Shown one piece after another: positions 21,991 to 35,099 of a DNA stretch of 64,000 nt. The translations under genes were made by a program, and so were the position numbers. The notes beneath the pieces are model-generated. The model was not told the origin of the DNA. It worked only from the letters and a program-made list of their open reading frames with translations, and ran no database searches. The number at the start of each line of letters is the position of its first letter. The stretch's first letter is position 1. Source of the DNA: Hirudinaria manillensis (Eukaryota; Annelida; Clitellata; Hirudinida; Hirudinidae); the NCBI GenBank assembly GCA_034509925.1, contig CM067536.1, positions 770,001-834,000 of the forward strand. The letters run 5' to 3'.

Positions 21991-24182
21991 ATGGCTAGCA
22001 TTGTGGTTGGAGCTTATTGTATCTTTCTCATTATTGTTAAGTTTCTGCTTGGTTGTGCGACACTTATTGAAGGAAATGAAAATAATGAAGTTGGATCAAG
22101 AGGTTAGTTTTTAAAATATCAGGCCCGAGATGAATTCAAAATTATTCTAACATTTTAAATCTTCAAATGCTACTTCTAATGAATTTAAACAAATGTTTGA
22201 AACTATATTTGTACATTTTAATCGTCCAAGAGGGTGAACATTGCCAGTTCGAAACGTTCAGTCCAAAATGTTCGTCAAATGAAGTCATCCTCATAGAAAT
22301 GGCGTTGTATGGGCGCATGAAAAAAGGAAAATGCATATCCGAGGAAGAAATCAAGGCCTCTGGTGCCTTAGTACACGATCCAAAATTCTTTGGTTGTTCG
22401 GTGGACGTTACAGACAAATTGTACGACATGTGTTCTTTTAAGAGAGAATGCAGTGTGAAGGTGTATGATCCAGAATTGAAGAAGACCAATCCATGTATGC
22501 CCACTTTAAATCTTCACCTGGAAGCAAAATATAATTGTCTTTCAGGTAACAGATAACTTCAATTGTAATTTGTTTTAAACACAGCCATATTGTTTAACAA
22601 ATTCATACCTGGTAATTAAAATTCAAAGATAATTTATCTCTACATTCTAAACCATTTATTTTTTAGAAAAAAAATTACTATACAAAAAAATCTTTTTTTT
22701 TTACAGTTTACCAGACTGATAATCTAAACTGCCTGTTTCATGCCACTTCGAGTTCAAAATATTTGACATCAGAATCACTGATCGAAAAACATTGCGGGTC
22801 CCCTTGGATTCTTGAAGCACCAAAGGGTCAGAAAATAAACGTAGAATTCGTAGAAAGGCAAGGACGTCGTTCGTGCTACGATCTTGGAATCGTACTGCAA
22901 GACACATCTACAGGAAAGAACCAATCACTGTGTGGTGACAGTTACATGCCAGAGTCCAATAAAATTGTGAAATCATTTTCAAATACAATGAAAATGTTCG
23001 TCGCTCAGCCTGTTGATGCCATGAACAAGTTCGTCCTCAGAATAAAAGGTTATTGAGTTTAGTATAGGTTTTGAAAAGCATTACAAATTGACCTTTATTA
23101 ATATTTTATTGACGTACGTTAATAAGTCATATTACATATAATTTAAAAGTTGAATTTCATGCCATAAGCTGATGGTTGTCTGGACATAATACCACCTGAG
23201 GATACATGGCTGAAGAGAACGAACGATGACATTGTTATCGGATGTTATTCGTCCAAACAAACCTGGTATCTGAGATGCGAGAATGGACAGTGGACGGGCA
23301 GCATAGGAAACTGTTCGCAACAAAGCGGTATTTATTAATGATTTGTAATATTAATAAAATTTTCATCGTTTTATTTATATTTTTTTATTCAGTCAATTCT
23401 GTTGCTAAAGAGAATGAAGAATCGCTGGAGAAATTAAAGGGTAAAGAAATTATGCCCAAACATCAACAAAGTTAGTTTTTAATTATTAATTAATTAATGC
23501 ATGAAATTTTTATTTTTATAAGTCTTACAACATCGTCCATTTCTCAGAGTTGCGATTGCATTTCTGAAAATAAAGTTTAAATTTATAATTTGAAGAGTTA
23601 CATTCATCATATCTGTTTTCAGTTCTAGCAATTGTTAGTATCTTCGGCATGGGAGTGGTCGTCTGTTCAATTATCATTTGTGTTGGAGCAGTTTGTGCGA
23701 GAAGGTAATTAATTGGAATATATTTGAAAATTGGAAAACTTTAGGCGAAAGAATAAAAATTATTAAAATATTTTTTTGTTTTTTTGTTTGCACAATATGG
23801 CATTAAAAAGGTTTTCTGAAGGCTCGCTACTTTTAGAATATTATCCATATTGTTGTTAGTGCATTTATGATAATATAATTTTACTAGATGAACAAGGACA
23901 CAAGACAGAGAACGTAACTGTAATTCAAGATTAAATCAGTTTAAAAATGAATGATCAAACTGATATTTCAGATATTCTCTGACGAAAAAAGGAGGCCAAC
24001 TGAAACTTTCATTGAATGCTTACGAGCAGGCTTACAATCACCACACCTATCAGCCAGATGCTACCGATGATTTTAGAATGAACTGCAACATCTCTTCGGA
24101 TGGAGAAGTGAAGACAAACCACTTGATGGGAAATGATCAAACATATTTTGTGCTGGAAGATGAAAAAGAAATGGAGAAATAA
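21991..24182 (+). CDS. Array gene 8: SUEL/CUB-like/CCP-like receptor, subfamily B
   Basis: Exons 21991-22102, 22231-22545, 22707-23048, 23169-23327, 23393-23470, 23623-23704, 23972-24182; 432 residues. Signal peptide MASIVVGAYCIFLIIVKF, lectin-like 38-142 (ALYGRMKKGKC), CUB-like 143-256, the shortest CUB-like exon of the array (342 nt), starting at KHCGSPWILEAPKGQ, CCP-like 257-309, stalk ending MPKHQQS, TM 336-362 (CSIIICVGAVCARR), tail with SLNAYEQAYNHHTY and QTYFVLEDEK. Gene 7 is its closest relative by lectin domain and tail. Confidence 0.88.
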
Positions 24183-24398
24183 AAATCTCCGAAACCTTAG
24201 AATCCTTAAATCAGAGATGAATTCTTTGTTTAAAAGTGGAATATTTGATAAGTAAATAAATGATACCGATAACGATAAAAGATTTGAATTCGTACATATA
24301 ATTTAATGGTTGTGTTTTGTATAATAAATAGCTATTACTTTGTTTTTAATGTTTAAAAAAATTGTCATAGAATTCTTGTCTTTGGGAAATTATCGCAA

Positions 24399-24463
24399 TT
24401 TGAGATTTTCCCTCGGTGTGGAGGGTGATTGTCTTCTTACGCCCCAACAATTCAGGTATATAA
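24399..24463 (+). promoter_or_regulatory. Promoter of gene 9 (diverged motif)
   Basis: TTTGAGATTTTCCCT at 24399-24413 keeps both ends of the consensus but has lost the CGAC core; TATATAA at 24457-24463. Confidence 0.5.
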
Positions 24464-24534
24464 GTGTTTGCGTCAATAGCAACATATATATGGTTGCTTT
24501 TTATTATACCTCAGAATTAATCTTTGAACTGAGG

Positions 24535-26418
24535 ATGAAATTGGCATTGATAATTTCGAATTTGTTTTTAATATCTGACATATATTTAGTCCAAGCCATG
24601 GACCACGACGCTAAAGGTTTATAAAATTTCATGCACTTATAACGTGAAAATCATAAAAGAAATCACAAGCTTTCTTTTTCCCTAGAAATCGAATTTTGTC
24701 AATTGGAATTTTTCAATCCTAAATGTTTGTCTGGCCAGCTGATACTCGTCGAATCTGCAAAATATGGCCGCATGAATATCGGCAAATGTATTAAAGAACA
24801 GGAATTGCTATCTTCACTTCAAGGAGATACGAAATTTTTCGGATGTCAATCTGATGTAACGTCCATTTTACACGAGAAATGTTCCTTCAGACAAGAATGT
24901 AAGGTCGAAGTTAGAGACAATCAACTCAACCAGACCACTCCTTGTTATTCGTGGACAAAATCTCACCTGTCCGTGTCGTATAGATGTTTGAATGGTAACT
25001 ATCTGCTTTGTGAGATTAACATTAAAAATGTCTTGCAGATTTTGTAAATCTATCTTCTAAATTTTTGTTATTTGAGTATTAACTCCGGTTTCAAGGATAA
25101 AATTAATTGTTTATGCAGTTTTTCAGACCGATGGAACCGACTGTCGTGTTATGGTATCCGATAAGGAGACACACCTTCTTATTGATGGAAGCAAAACTTC
25201 CAAGTGCGGTGACAGGAATCATCCCTGGCTGGTCGAAGCGCACAAAGGTCAGACAATTCGAGTAACCCAACTCAGTTTCTCTTCAACGGATGCTCAGAAG
25301 CCTCTAGTTTGTTCTGGAGTTGGAGTCTTAATAGTTGATCATAGTACAAAGAACAACTTGACGATTTGTCAAGAAGAAAAGTTGCTGAACGCGAAATCAG
25401 GGATTTTGCAAGAAAGTAGATCGTTCAAGTCAAAGAAGGGATTCCTTAAAATATTCAGACTTACAAATTTTGATGACCAACAAAATGGAAACTCTCCTTC
25501 GCAGCTTCTACTAAGAATCGAAGGCAAAAATTTAATTGTTTAACGTTTAAGAATAATTTCTAATTTAAAGTTTTGACAAAAACATTTTGCTTTGAATACT
25601 GTAGCTGATGGATGTATGGACATAATACCACCAGAAGACACGTGGTTGAAGAGAACCAATGATGACATTGTTGTAGGATGTTATTCATCCAAACAAACCT
25701 GGTATCTTCGCTGTGAGAATGGCCACTGGTCGGGCTCAATGGGGAACTGTTCTCAAATTGGTAAGTTGTATCTTTTCAACTTGTATTTCGCGAAATAAAT
25801 CAAATTTATTTTAGATTCAAAAGCAAAAGTGCTCAGTGAGAATGTCGATCAGAATAAACCAGATGTGATAATGATGTCTGAAGAAAGCCAAAGTTGGTAT
25901 TTATGTATTGCTTAAAGCGATATATATTTTATTATTGCAAATTTATATATAGTTTAATGCAACGTTACTTTCTGGCTTTTCAGTTCTAATCATTTTCGCA
26001 ATTGCTGCATTTGGAGTGGTGGTTTGCTTGCTCATCATTTGCTGTGGATTTCTGCTGATAAAAAGGTTTCTTGAAATTAATAAATGAAATTATACTTTTT
26101 ACGATACCAGTTATACAAATAAAAAAAATTCAAGATTATTACAGATAAAACACATTTTTGCGTTACATTTAATGAAGTATGTATTAAAAAAAATATTTTC
26201 CAAATTCCAGGTACAAAGAAGGAGCGAAATTTAACCCTACTATGTTGGAAAGTTACTACAGAAAGGAAAGCCAACAGACACACCAGCAACAAAGCCATCC
26301 TTATTCATATGCGACTGTCAACAATACCATGACAGTCGATAAAAGAGACAAAGAAGCAATCGGAGAAAATGGCGAAGATAAATATTATGTGCTGGAAGAG
26401 ACTCTTCAAAATAAATAA
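24535..26418 (+). CDS. Array gene 9: SUEL/CUB-like/CCP-like receptor, subfamily B, with a probable GC-AG intron
   Basis: Exons 24535-24616, 24686-24994, 25119-25523, 25605-25760, 25815-25892, 25984-26065, 26211-26418; 439 residues. Lectin-like 28-130 (AKYGRMNIGKC), CUB-like 131-265 (CGDRNHPWLVEAHKGQ), CCP-like 266-317, stalk ending MSEESQS, TM 344-370 (CLLIICCGFLLIKR). The tail is unusually rich in Gln/His/Ser and has several tyrosines (MLESYYRKES, HPYSYATVNN); it ends DKYYVLEETLQNK. Exon 3 must end at GAAG with donor GC (25524-25525), since no GT donor fits the frame there. Gene 11 is the closest relative by CUB-like exon. Confidence 0.84.
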
Positions 26419-26486
26419 TAGTGAATCTCATGATACAAAAGCAGAAAAATCGCTTTTAAAAATTTTATCGTCTTGAATTATGACTA

Positions 26487-26554
26487 TTTGATACGACCCC
26501 TCTGTTAATGTAAGGTGGTATTAATACGCGATGTCAAAGACTATGTTTATAAAA
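26487..26554 (+). promoter_or_regulatory. Promoter of gene 10
   Basis: TTTGATACGACCCCT at 26487-26501 (the GATAC variant also seen at genes 19 and 22) and TATAAAA at 26548-26554. Confidence 0.73.
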
Positions 26555-26617
26555 GCTCGTGGATTTTGCTAAGTCTATGTGTGATTCGTGAATTTAGCAT
26601 TTTAGAATTGATTAAAC

Positions 26618-28536
26618 ATGTTTATTGTGGTATTCGTGATTATCAGCATTTACATCTGCCCTAACAGCGGTTCAGCAGGTACGATTAGTAATTTTGGTTA
26701 TTTAGTTCAAGAATGTAGAAATAATTCTTCAATCGTTTTCAAGAATTCGGAACCGAGTTTTGCCAACTTGAAACATTCGATCCAAAATGTCCCTCGAATG
26801 AAGTCATTCAAGTTGAGAAGGCCTTACTAGGACGAATGAGAGAGGGAAAGTGCATAACAGAAGAAGAGGTCAGAAGTTTCGGATCCTTGATACACGATAA
26901 GAAATACTTCCATTGTTCAGTGGACGTTTCGGAAATGATTCGTAACAGATGCTCGTTTCGACAAGAATGCAAGGTTCCAGTGTCCGATGAAAGCTTGAAA
27001 AGGATGAATCCTTGTGGCCCAGGATTATTTCTTAATCTGGAAGTCAAATACAAGTGCTTACCGGGTAAAATCAAGTGGTTAATTGATCTGAACCTTTAGT
27101 TTTTAATTTGTGTTTGGCAGATCCAATTAGTGCATTCCATGTTAAATATATATATAGTTTAATTATTTCATACATTTATGTCTAGTTTTCCAGGCAGACA
27201 GATCGGACTGTCGTCTCCAGGTTTTCCAGGAGCCAAAGTATTTCTTGTTTGAATCATTCCAGAGTAAAACATGCGGTAAACACAACAATCCGTGGCTACT
27301 CGAGGTTTCGAAGGGCCAGAAAATATCGGTGGCCATTGTTGGAGATGGTCCACAAAACGATGGAGATGAAAACGGCTATTGCGAGAGTCTTGGTCTTATT
27401 GTACAGGATGGATATGGCGGATCGAATTCCTCTTTGTGCAAACGAGGATTTCAAAACGAACGTTCGAGGAAGTCCAAGAGTTTGTACACGTCGAGTCAAA
27501 ATATTGTCAGAGTTTACGTTACTGATGACAGCGTATCGGAGAAAAAACTGGCACTAAAACTACAAGGTAGGAAACTTTGAATTGCTTTTGAACGAAAATC
27601 TATCAATCACTGATTAAAATAAGAGCAAGAAATTCCATATTTATTTAAATATATTATTTACTATTTTATTATAAATTTAATTTTTTTAAATTTATTTTTA
27701 TTTTATCAGCTGAAGGATGCTTGGACATAATTCCACCAGAAGATACTTGGCTGAAAAGAACGAACGATGACATTGTGTTGGGATGTTACAACTCTAAACA
27801 GACCTGGTATCTCAGATGTGAACAAAGGCAGTGGGTCGGTGCCATTGGAAACTGTTCACTGCAAAAAGGTGAATTACTAATTACTAATTTTGTCTTTTAT
27901 TTAAATATTGATTCAATTAATCACGGTAGACTTAGTTTTAGCAATGCTCTTATTAACAATTTATTCCACAATATTTTTGGTTCCGTTTCGTAACTCCACT
28001 CCATCTTCAGCCTCTCATCAAATCAGCGCCGAAAATGCAGATGCAGAAGATGTTGAATTGAGAAAGACAATGCCAAAACATCAACAAAGTAATTCATTAA
28101 TCAATTTAAATAATAGCACCGATAAATATGAAAGTGAATTGTTTTCATCATAGTTTTGGCCATTGTATCCATTTCTGGAGTTGGAGTTGTTATTTGCTCA
28201 TTGATCGTTTGCTTTGGAGCCCTTTTCGCTAGAAGGTAATGCTTAAAATATATTACGAATTTGGAATTAAATTATGCTGTTAAATGTTAAAGATTTTATT
28301 AATGATTTGTTTTATAAAACAGATATTCTTTATCGGATAAAGGCAAGCCTTTAAAATTTGCCAACCAAAGTCTCTCCTATGACAATGGGCCATACCATCA
28401 ACATACCTACAACACAGGTGGTCAGTCAGCTAACAATTCTGGATATGAATCTGAAAGGCTAAAGAACGGATATCCTAGCAATATAGAAAACAATCAGACA
28501 TATTTTGTGCTGGAAGATGAAATTGACAATAAATAG
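26618..28536 (+). CDS. Array gene 10: SUEL/CUB-like/CCP-like receptor, subfamily B
   Basis: Exons 26618-26678, 26744-27064, 27186-27566, 27710-27868, 28011-28088, 28154-28235, 28323-28536; 431 residues. Signal MFIVVFVIISIYICP, lectin-like 21-127 (ALLGRMREGKC: the aromatic residue of the YGR motif is leucine, the only such case among the genes read here), CUB-like 128-254 (CGKHNNPWLLEVSKGQ), CCP-like 255-307, stalk ending MPKHQQS, TM 334-360 (CSLIVCFGALFARR), tail with GPYHQHTYN and QTYFVLEDE. Confidence 0.87.
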
Positions 28537-28677
28537 CTATTTACCGTGCTAAATGTTATATTTTATTTATGACTTCATTATTGAAAAAGAATTTCAAAAA
28601 ATAAAAACTTTCGCTCCATTACATTGTTTCTTAACAAATTGTTTCTTAGGAACAATTCGCTAATAGAAAGCTAGTCT

Positions 28678-28692
28678 TTTGAGCCGACCCCG
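28678..28692 (+). promoter_or_regulatory. Shared promoter motif of gene 11
   Basis: TTTGAGCCGACCCCG at 28678-28692, two changes from consensus. No standard TATA box; TTATTTAAG near 28756 is a candidate. Confidence 0.6.
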
Positions 28693-28805
28693 TCTTTATT
28701 TCTAATGTATTCACTTTATTATTAATTTAGTCTTCATGCGCTTCAGCGAAAGCCTTATTTAAGCCATCACTTTGTGTGATTCAAAAAAAAAATTAGTTTT
28801 CTGCT

Positions 28806-30764
28806 ATGTTCAAAACTATGTATCTCACTTTGTTGAGAATATGTTTACTATTTTTTGGAATTCGAGCTGATTACATTGATGAGACTACATCGACATCAGG
28901 TGAATTGATCATAACTTCTTAGATGTTTAGAATGCCTGCATTATATTTTGTATAATGGATAAAATTAATAATATTCTTTCTATCAATAGAGGAAGAGTTC
29001 TGTTTAAATGAATTTTTTAACCCTCGCTGTCCACAAGGAGAACTGATTTTAATCGAGTCTGCCAAATACGGCCGGATGAACATTGGCAAATGTATCAAAG
29101 AACAAGAACTAATTTCGATGGGAGCAAGTAGCAAGGATCAAAAATATTTCGGATGCTACACCGACGTAACTGCCATCTTGCACAAAAAATGTTCGTTCAA
29201 GACGGGATGCAGTATTGAAGTCAAAGATAGAGAATTGAATCACACGACGTCGTGTCATTCCTGGGTGAAATCCCATCTGAAGGTCAACCACCAGTGTTTG
29301 AACGGTAAGGAAGAATCAAAAATATTTGCAAGAATCAAAGTTTCCTTAAATTAATTTTCACTTTTAAACTCTTATTTTTCCAGCCATTCAGAACGACGAC
29401 GGTTGCAGAATTCTGGCTTCCCAAAAACCCATGCATCTCATCCTTGGAGGATCATCGCCCGACAATTGTGGCACCAGAAACAATCCGTGGATTGCCGAAG
29501 CATTCAAAGGACAAAAGATTAAAATCAGTCAACTCAGATTTTCCCACAATTCCCAACAGCATCCATTGGTTTGCTCGGGAATAGGAGTAACATTAACCGA
29601 TAGAAAGGCCAACAAAAACGTCACAATTTGTCAAGACCGTCCTACAAACTTTGGAGAATTAGAAGTGAATCATGTTTATTCATCCAAAGGTGGGGCTGTG
29701 GAAATCACTAACTTTCAGGCAAGCGATGGAACTAAGACGGACGAAATACCAAACAGATTGGTATTAAAAATAGAAGGTGATGCAATGCCGTTAATAGGAT
29801 TACTAGTGTAATTTATACGAAATGTTTTTTTTTTTATAAAATGGAACCAACTTATACCATTTAGTCGATGGATGTACTGACATCATACCACCGGAAGACA
29901 AGTGGTTGAAAAGGACAAACGATGAGATTGTCATCGGATGTTACTCTTCCAAGCAGACATGGTTCCTAAGATGTGAACACGGAAAGTGGACGGGAACTTT
30001 TGGAAATTGTTCCGGTAAGCACCCCGAGTCTTCCAGAATTCTTGCTATGTTGCTATGTTTGCTTATTTTAAGAATCAAATTTCTCCCTATTTTCTTTTAG
30101 TAATTCTGTTTTATATAATCAATTATTAATTATTTGTCATTTGCATTTTATGATTTTAAACAGATAGAAACTCAGACCTTATGAGGGACAATGTAAAAAT
30201 TGGAAAACCAAATCCTGTTGTTGGGATGTCTGAAGAAAATCAGGGTCGTTAGACGTTATTATAACTAAATTACAATTCTTATCAAGTATTTCAACCATTT
30301 TGTATTTGTAACATTTTAAATTCCGTAGTGCTGGTCATAATTGCAATAAGCGCTTTTGGTCTTGTGATCTGTCTTCTGATAATGTGCTGTGGAGCGATGA
30401 TTGTCAAAAGGTAACGATATTATTTCAATTGATAAATTAATTTTTTAAACTAATTTTTACGTATCATTCAATTTATATTGGGTTTATTCAGTCTATTTAT
30501 AATTCATTTATATTTCAACATAATTTCAATTACGTATTAATTATTTCAAGATTTAAAAATGAAAAACCACTCAATCTAATGGGAAGAGAGAGTTACTACG
30601 CTAAAGATGTCACAAACATGCAGTCCCACTACGGTCCAATGGCTTACTCAACTTTAAATGGTCAAAACTCTACTAAAGTTGCAGACAAACAAAACAATGA
30701 AACTGATGAACAGAAATATTTTATTCTGGATGAAAATATGATTGAAAAATCAAATCAAAACTGA
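28806..30764 (+). CDS. Array gene 11: SUEL/CUB-like/CCP-like receptor, subfamily B
   Basis: Exons 28806-28899, 28990-29304, 29384-29776, 29865-30014, 30164-30244, 30329-30410, 30551-30764; 442 residues. Signal MFKTMYLTLLRICLLFFGI, lectin-like 32-136 (AKYGRMNIGKC), CUB-like 137-267 (CGTRNNPWIAEAFKGQ), CCP-like 268-317 with DIIPPEDKWLKR, stalk ending MSEENQ, TM 345-371 (CLLIMCCGAMIVKR), tail 372-442 with QKYFILDENM. It resembles gene 9 in the lectin and CUB-like exons and in stalk sequence. Confidence 0.87.
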
Positions 30765-30816
30765 AACAATTCGAATCGTACACGCGATTAATTTGATGAC
30801 ATTGAAATTAATCTTT

Positions 30817-30873
30817 TTTGAGTCGATCCCTCGTGATTGTGTATCGTTGCTCGATGTTTGTTGCTTACATAAA
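30817..30873 (+). promoter_or_regulatory. Promoter of gene 12
   Basis: TTTGAGTCGATCCCT at 30817-30831 and a CATAAA box at 30868-30873. Confidence 0.65.
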
Positions 30874-30913
30874 CCTTGACTACAAATGATGGCCTGTGTT
30901 AGATACAATTTAA

Positions 30914-32893
30914 ATGAAGAGTGTTTTCAAGATGTGCTTTGTAATAATTTGCTTGGCAGTGATTTTTAATAAGGTCTTTGTCGATTCAACAGATATATTT
31001 GGTGATGTCTCAACAGGTACGTTAAATTAATGTGTGCTTTTTTGTTATTTCATTACGTATAACATTCGTTCATGGGTGTTTATTTAGTTTTAACGTCAAA
31101 AACAATTTATTTTGCTGTTGATAGGTGGCGAATACTGCCAGTTCGAGAACTTTAATCCGAAATGTCCAGCAAACAGCGTAGTTCTTGTTACAAAGGCACT
31201 TTTTGGCAGAATGCGACTAGGACGATGCATAACGGAAAAAGATGTCAGGGGTTTTGGAAATCTGATCCATGATCAGAAATACTTGGGCTGCCATGTTGAT
31301 GTTCAAGATTTGATCAACGATTGGTGCTCAATGAAAAGTGAATGTCTTATCAAAATTCCGGATACCAGATTAACGGACTTGGAACCATGTCTGCCGGGTC
31401 TGATTATGCACTTGGAAGCAGAGCACACTTGTGTTCCAGGTAATTTATTTTGGATTCGATATAAATTTCAAACAAAACTGTATCGCTAAATAAACTAAAT
31501 AAATAAAAAGTGCTAATTTGAAACTATTCCAAACATGCTTTTCACGCCAGTTTACAACACAGAAGGAAGTTCTTGCACTTTACCGGTATTTCATAACGGA
31601 AAATATCTTTTGAGCGAAAACTTAAAAACCAGGAAATGTGGAACTTTACAAGACCCTTGGATTTTAGAAGCCATGAAAGGACAAAAAATAGTAGTGAAGT
31701 ACGTTAACTTCGGAGACAAAAAAGATTCATCTCCTTGCGATGATGCCAGTGTTGGTTTCCAAGATGGAAATGGAAATATCAATTCGACGCTCTGCAAAAA
31801 CAACTGGTATAAGGAGGAGGGAGTTCAAAGAGAACTATCACCATTCAAATCCGTATCCAATATCGTTAAAATGTTTATGACTGGACCAAATTCATCAAAG
31901 AATAAATTTGCTCTGCAAATTGAGGGTACATTTTACTGAAATACTTCTATTTACTTAATACCATTTAATAATGTAAAGTACTTCTAATTCAAACTGCATT
32001 CTCAATATTTCAGCCGAAGGATGCTTGGATATAATACCACCAGAAGACACTTGGCTAAGAAGGACAAACGACGACATCGTCCTGGGTTGTTACTCTTCGA
32101 AACAGACGTGGTATCTTCGCTGTGAAAATAATCAGTGGAATGGAGTCATAGGAAACTGTTCTCATTTGGGTTGCAACTTTATAGCCATAGCTCTAACAAT
32201 TTTAATCATACCTTAGATTATATTTAAAAAATTTTAAAATTATATTCCAACTAATTCTTTGAAAATTAATCAATTGTTGATTTACAGACCAAACTCACTC
32301 AGAGAAGAAAACTGATGAAGATCTTAAACGAGAGAAAATGATTATGTCCAAACCTCACCAGGGTAATTTTTGATTATTTCAATAAAATGCTTACCTTCAC
32401 ATTTCACAAAAGATTTACTGAATTTTGTAATGTTTTACAATTTCAGTCTTGGCTATCGTGGCCATATTTGGAATGGGAGTGGTCATTTGTTCAGCCATTG
32501 TCTGCATCGGAGCTGTTTGCGCCCGAAGGTTTACATAATTTTTCGAGGCATATCTTAATCACGAAATTTTGGTACTATAAAAGAATAATTTTAATAACTT
32601 TAAATATCACTTTAATATTTTTTGTACCTTAACTTAAAAGAAAACAACAAACTATTCACAGATACAAAATGGCCACAAAAGTCAAAGGATTTGATACTAA
32701 AGGACAGAGTTTAATGCTGCCAGAGAACGCTTACAATCAACACACTTATAGTTCAAATTATGAATTTAAGGCAGGTGGATATAACAATGGAACAATTAGT
32801 ACAGGAAAGAACAACCTAATTCAAAATGGATCGACTGACAAAGAGCAGACATATTTCGTGCTGGAAGATGATCAAACAATGGCCGTCAAATAA
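30914..32893 (+). CDS. Array gene 12: SUEL/CUB-like/CCP-like receptor, subfamily B
   Basis: Exons 30914-31016, 31125-31439, 31551-31925, 32014-32169, 32288-32362, 32447-32528, 32662-32893; 445 residues. Signal MKSVFKMCFVIICLAVIF, lectin-like 35-139 (ALFGRMRLGRC), CUB-like 140-264 (CGTLQDPWILEAMKGQ), CCP-like 265-316, stalk ending MSKPHQ, TM 342-368 (CSAIVCIGAVCARR), tail with NAYNQHTY, GGYNNGTI and QTYFVLEDDQTMAVK. From exon 2 to exon 7 it is a near copy of gene 14, but the promoter and signal exon of the two are unrelated. Confidence 0.88.
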
Positions 32894-32990
32894 TTTCTTT
32901 AAAATAAAAATTACAATATTGTTAGATAATTAAAAAATTGAAATTTTGTTTTACGTTCTGAAATTTGAAATTTGGAACAAATCTAGATAA

Positions 32991-33063
32991 ATTGAGACGA
33001 CCCCTTGAGTTATGTTCGCTCATTTCCCATTCAAGATTACTACACCGAAACTCGAATATAAAA
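32991..33063 (+). promoter_or_regulatory. Promoter of gene 13
   Basis: ATTGAGACGACCCCT at 32991-33005 and TATAAAA at 33057-33063. About 90 bp around it is nearly the same as the gene 15 promoter. Confidence 0.75.
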
Positions 33064-33116
33064 GTGTGAAAAGTCACGATCATGTAGAGACGAGTTGCAA
33101 CCTTCAATATGTAATC

Positions 33117-34997
33117 ATGCCTTATGATTTTAAATGCTTGATCATTTTATTCGTAAGAATTGCTGTTGTTAGTACAACTCTTGACATCGTTAACCAGAAC
33201 AAAGGTAAAACATTTTCCTGCTAAACATTTTATGGTTACTGTCTGTCTTGACAGTTTAAACAATTCTTTAAGAATATTGTCAATGGGAAACATTTGAAGC
33301 GAAATGTTCAAGAAGCGAACTGATATTGATTGAGGAAGCAAGATATGGTCGAATGAACATTGGCAAGTGTATCACTCAAAAGGAAATAACAAACTTGGGA
33401 AACTTAGGGCAATATTTTGGTTGCTACAAAGATGTTACAAATCTATTACATAAGAAATGTTCACTCAAAAGTGAGTGCAAAGTGGGCATTCCAAATGCTG
33501 ATTTGGATCTCACAAACCCATGCTTCTCCGGTTTGAAATCTTATTTGATGGCGAGCTATAAATGTATTGACGGTTAGTCACGGTTACTTTTAATATTTTC
33601 TCTATGTACATAGTTTTATAATTTTTAATGAGATATAAGATATATCTTTATCTGATGTCTTCGTAATCTCAAACATTCCAAATTTTTTTTTATGAACAGC
33701 TATTGAAACGGAAGAGAGTTGCAGGATAATCGTCACTCAGCGTCCAAAATACATAGCATCCACCTACAGTGGTCAATGTGGTAGCAGTGAACAGCCTTGG
33801 ATAGTAGAGGTTTCACGAGGGCAGAACATAAAAACGTCGATATCTCTTCTCAATAAAACAGAACGTATTGATTCAAATATGAAATGCGATTTTGCGATTG
33901 GATACGTCAGAGAAATCGATAGAAACGCAAAGAGAAATGTTTCAATTTGTTCAGATGGTTTCTTGGTCAGTATAGAATCGTCAAGGAGATACCAGAAGCA
34001 CAGAGAACTATTATCTAAGAGTAGCCTTCTAGAAATGGTTTTAACAAAAAGTTTCTCGGAAGAATTGGATTTTAATTCAATGTTTCTAATCGGTATAGAA
34101 GGTTAGTCAGCTATTATTTGAGAAAATGAAGAATACATAAATGCCATTGTTATTTAGCTTATGGATGCGTTGACATCATACCTCCTGAAGATGCATGGTT
34201 GAAAAGAAACAGTGATGACATCGTGATAGGATGTTATTCATCCAAGCAGACGTGGTACCTTCGTTGCGAGGATGGTAAATGGACGGGATCCATTGGAAAC
34301 TGCTCGGTTAAGATGCATGGTTTGAAATTATTTATTTTATTTACTTTATTATTTCCTCATGAAAATTTTATTTTGGGATTATGGTAGCTTTAGAACCAGA
34401 TCCTTTGTTGACAACGAAAGGTTACAACAGCGAAATTAGTGAGGAGCAACAAAGTAAGTCTCTTTGCTTTCAAAGCTGTAACATAATATTCCGTTGCTGT
34501 ATAATTACAAAATTATTAATACTATATATTATTCTTAATAATTTCAGTCATTTTATTTGTTTCCATTTGTGCTTTCGGTGTCGTAATATGTCTGATCATC
34601 GTTTGCATTGGAGCCATTTGCATTAAGAGGTGAAACATTTTTTACTTTCAAATCTAGCATTCTTATTTAGTAGTATATATTATATGCAAAATATGTGTTT
34701 ATTACAATTTCAATATATTTCCGAAAATATTGATTATTGTAAATTATTTCTGGTAATCATGATAGATATTCTTGGAAATCTGGAGCAACCAGCATCTATA
34801 ACAAGCAACCCATATACTACCCAAACACTCAGTACTCAATCAATCATCAGACACTTTCTGATGATCAACAGAAATCCCTGAATAAATTTGTAAATAACGA
34901 ATGTTTTCAAGTAAATGGAGAAAATGGTCAACTAATGCAAGAAAAGTCCGAAGAAAATAAATACTTTGTTCTCGAAGATGACATGTTTCCTAAATAA
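33117..34997 (+). CDS. Array gene 13: SUEL/CUB-like/CCP-like receptor, subfamily B
   Basis: Exons 33117-33204, 33273-33572, 33700-34101, 34158-34319, 34388-34453, 34548-34629, 34766-34997; 443 residues. Lectin-like 30-129 (ARYGRMNIGKC) lacks three residues (nine bases) that gene 15 has before QYFGCY. CUB-like 130-263 (CGSSEQPWIVEVSRGQ), CCP-like 264-317 (DIIPPEDAWLKRNSDD), stalk ending EEQQS, TM 340-366 (CLIIVCIGAICIKR), tail with ATSIYNKQPIYY and NKYFVLEDDMFPK. Exons 3-7 match gene 15 almost base for base. Confidence 0.88.
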
Positions 34998-35099
34998 ACT
35001 GTTTTAATTTTTGTTCTTGAAAATTAAAATCACAAGTTGATTGTCATATGAAGGAGTATAAGCAATTGTTAGTTTGGGACTTAATTTAGAAATACACCA

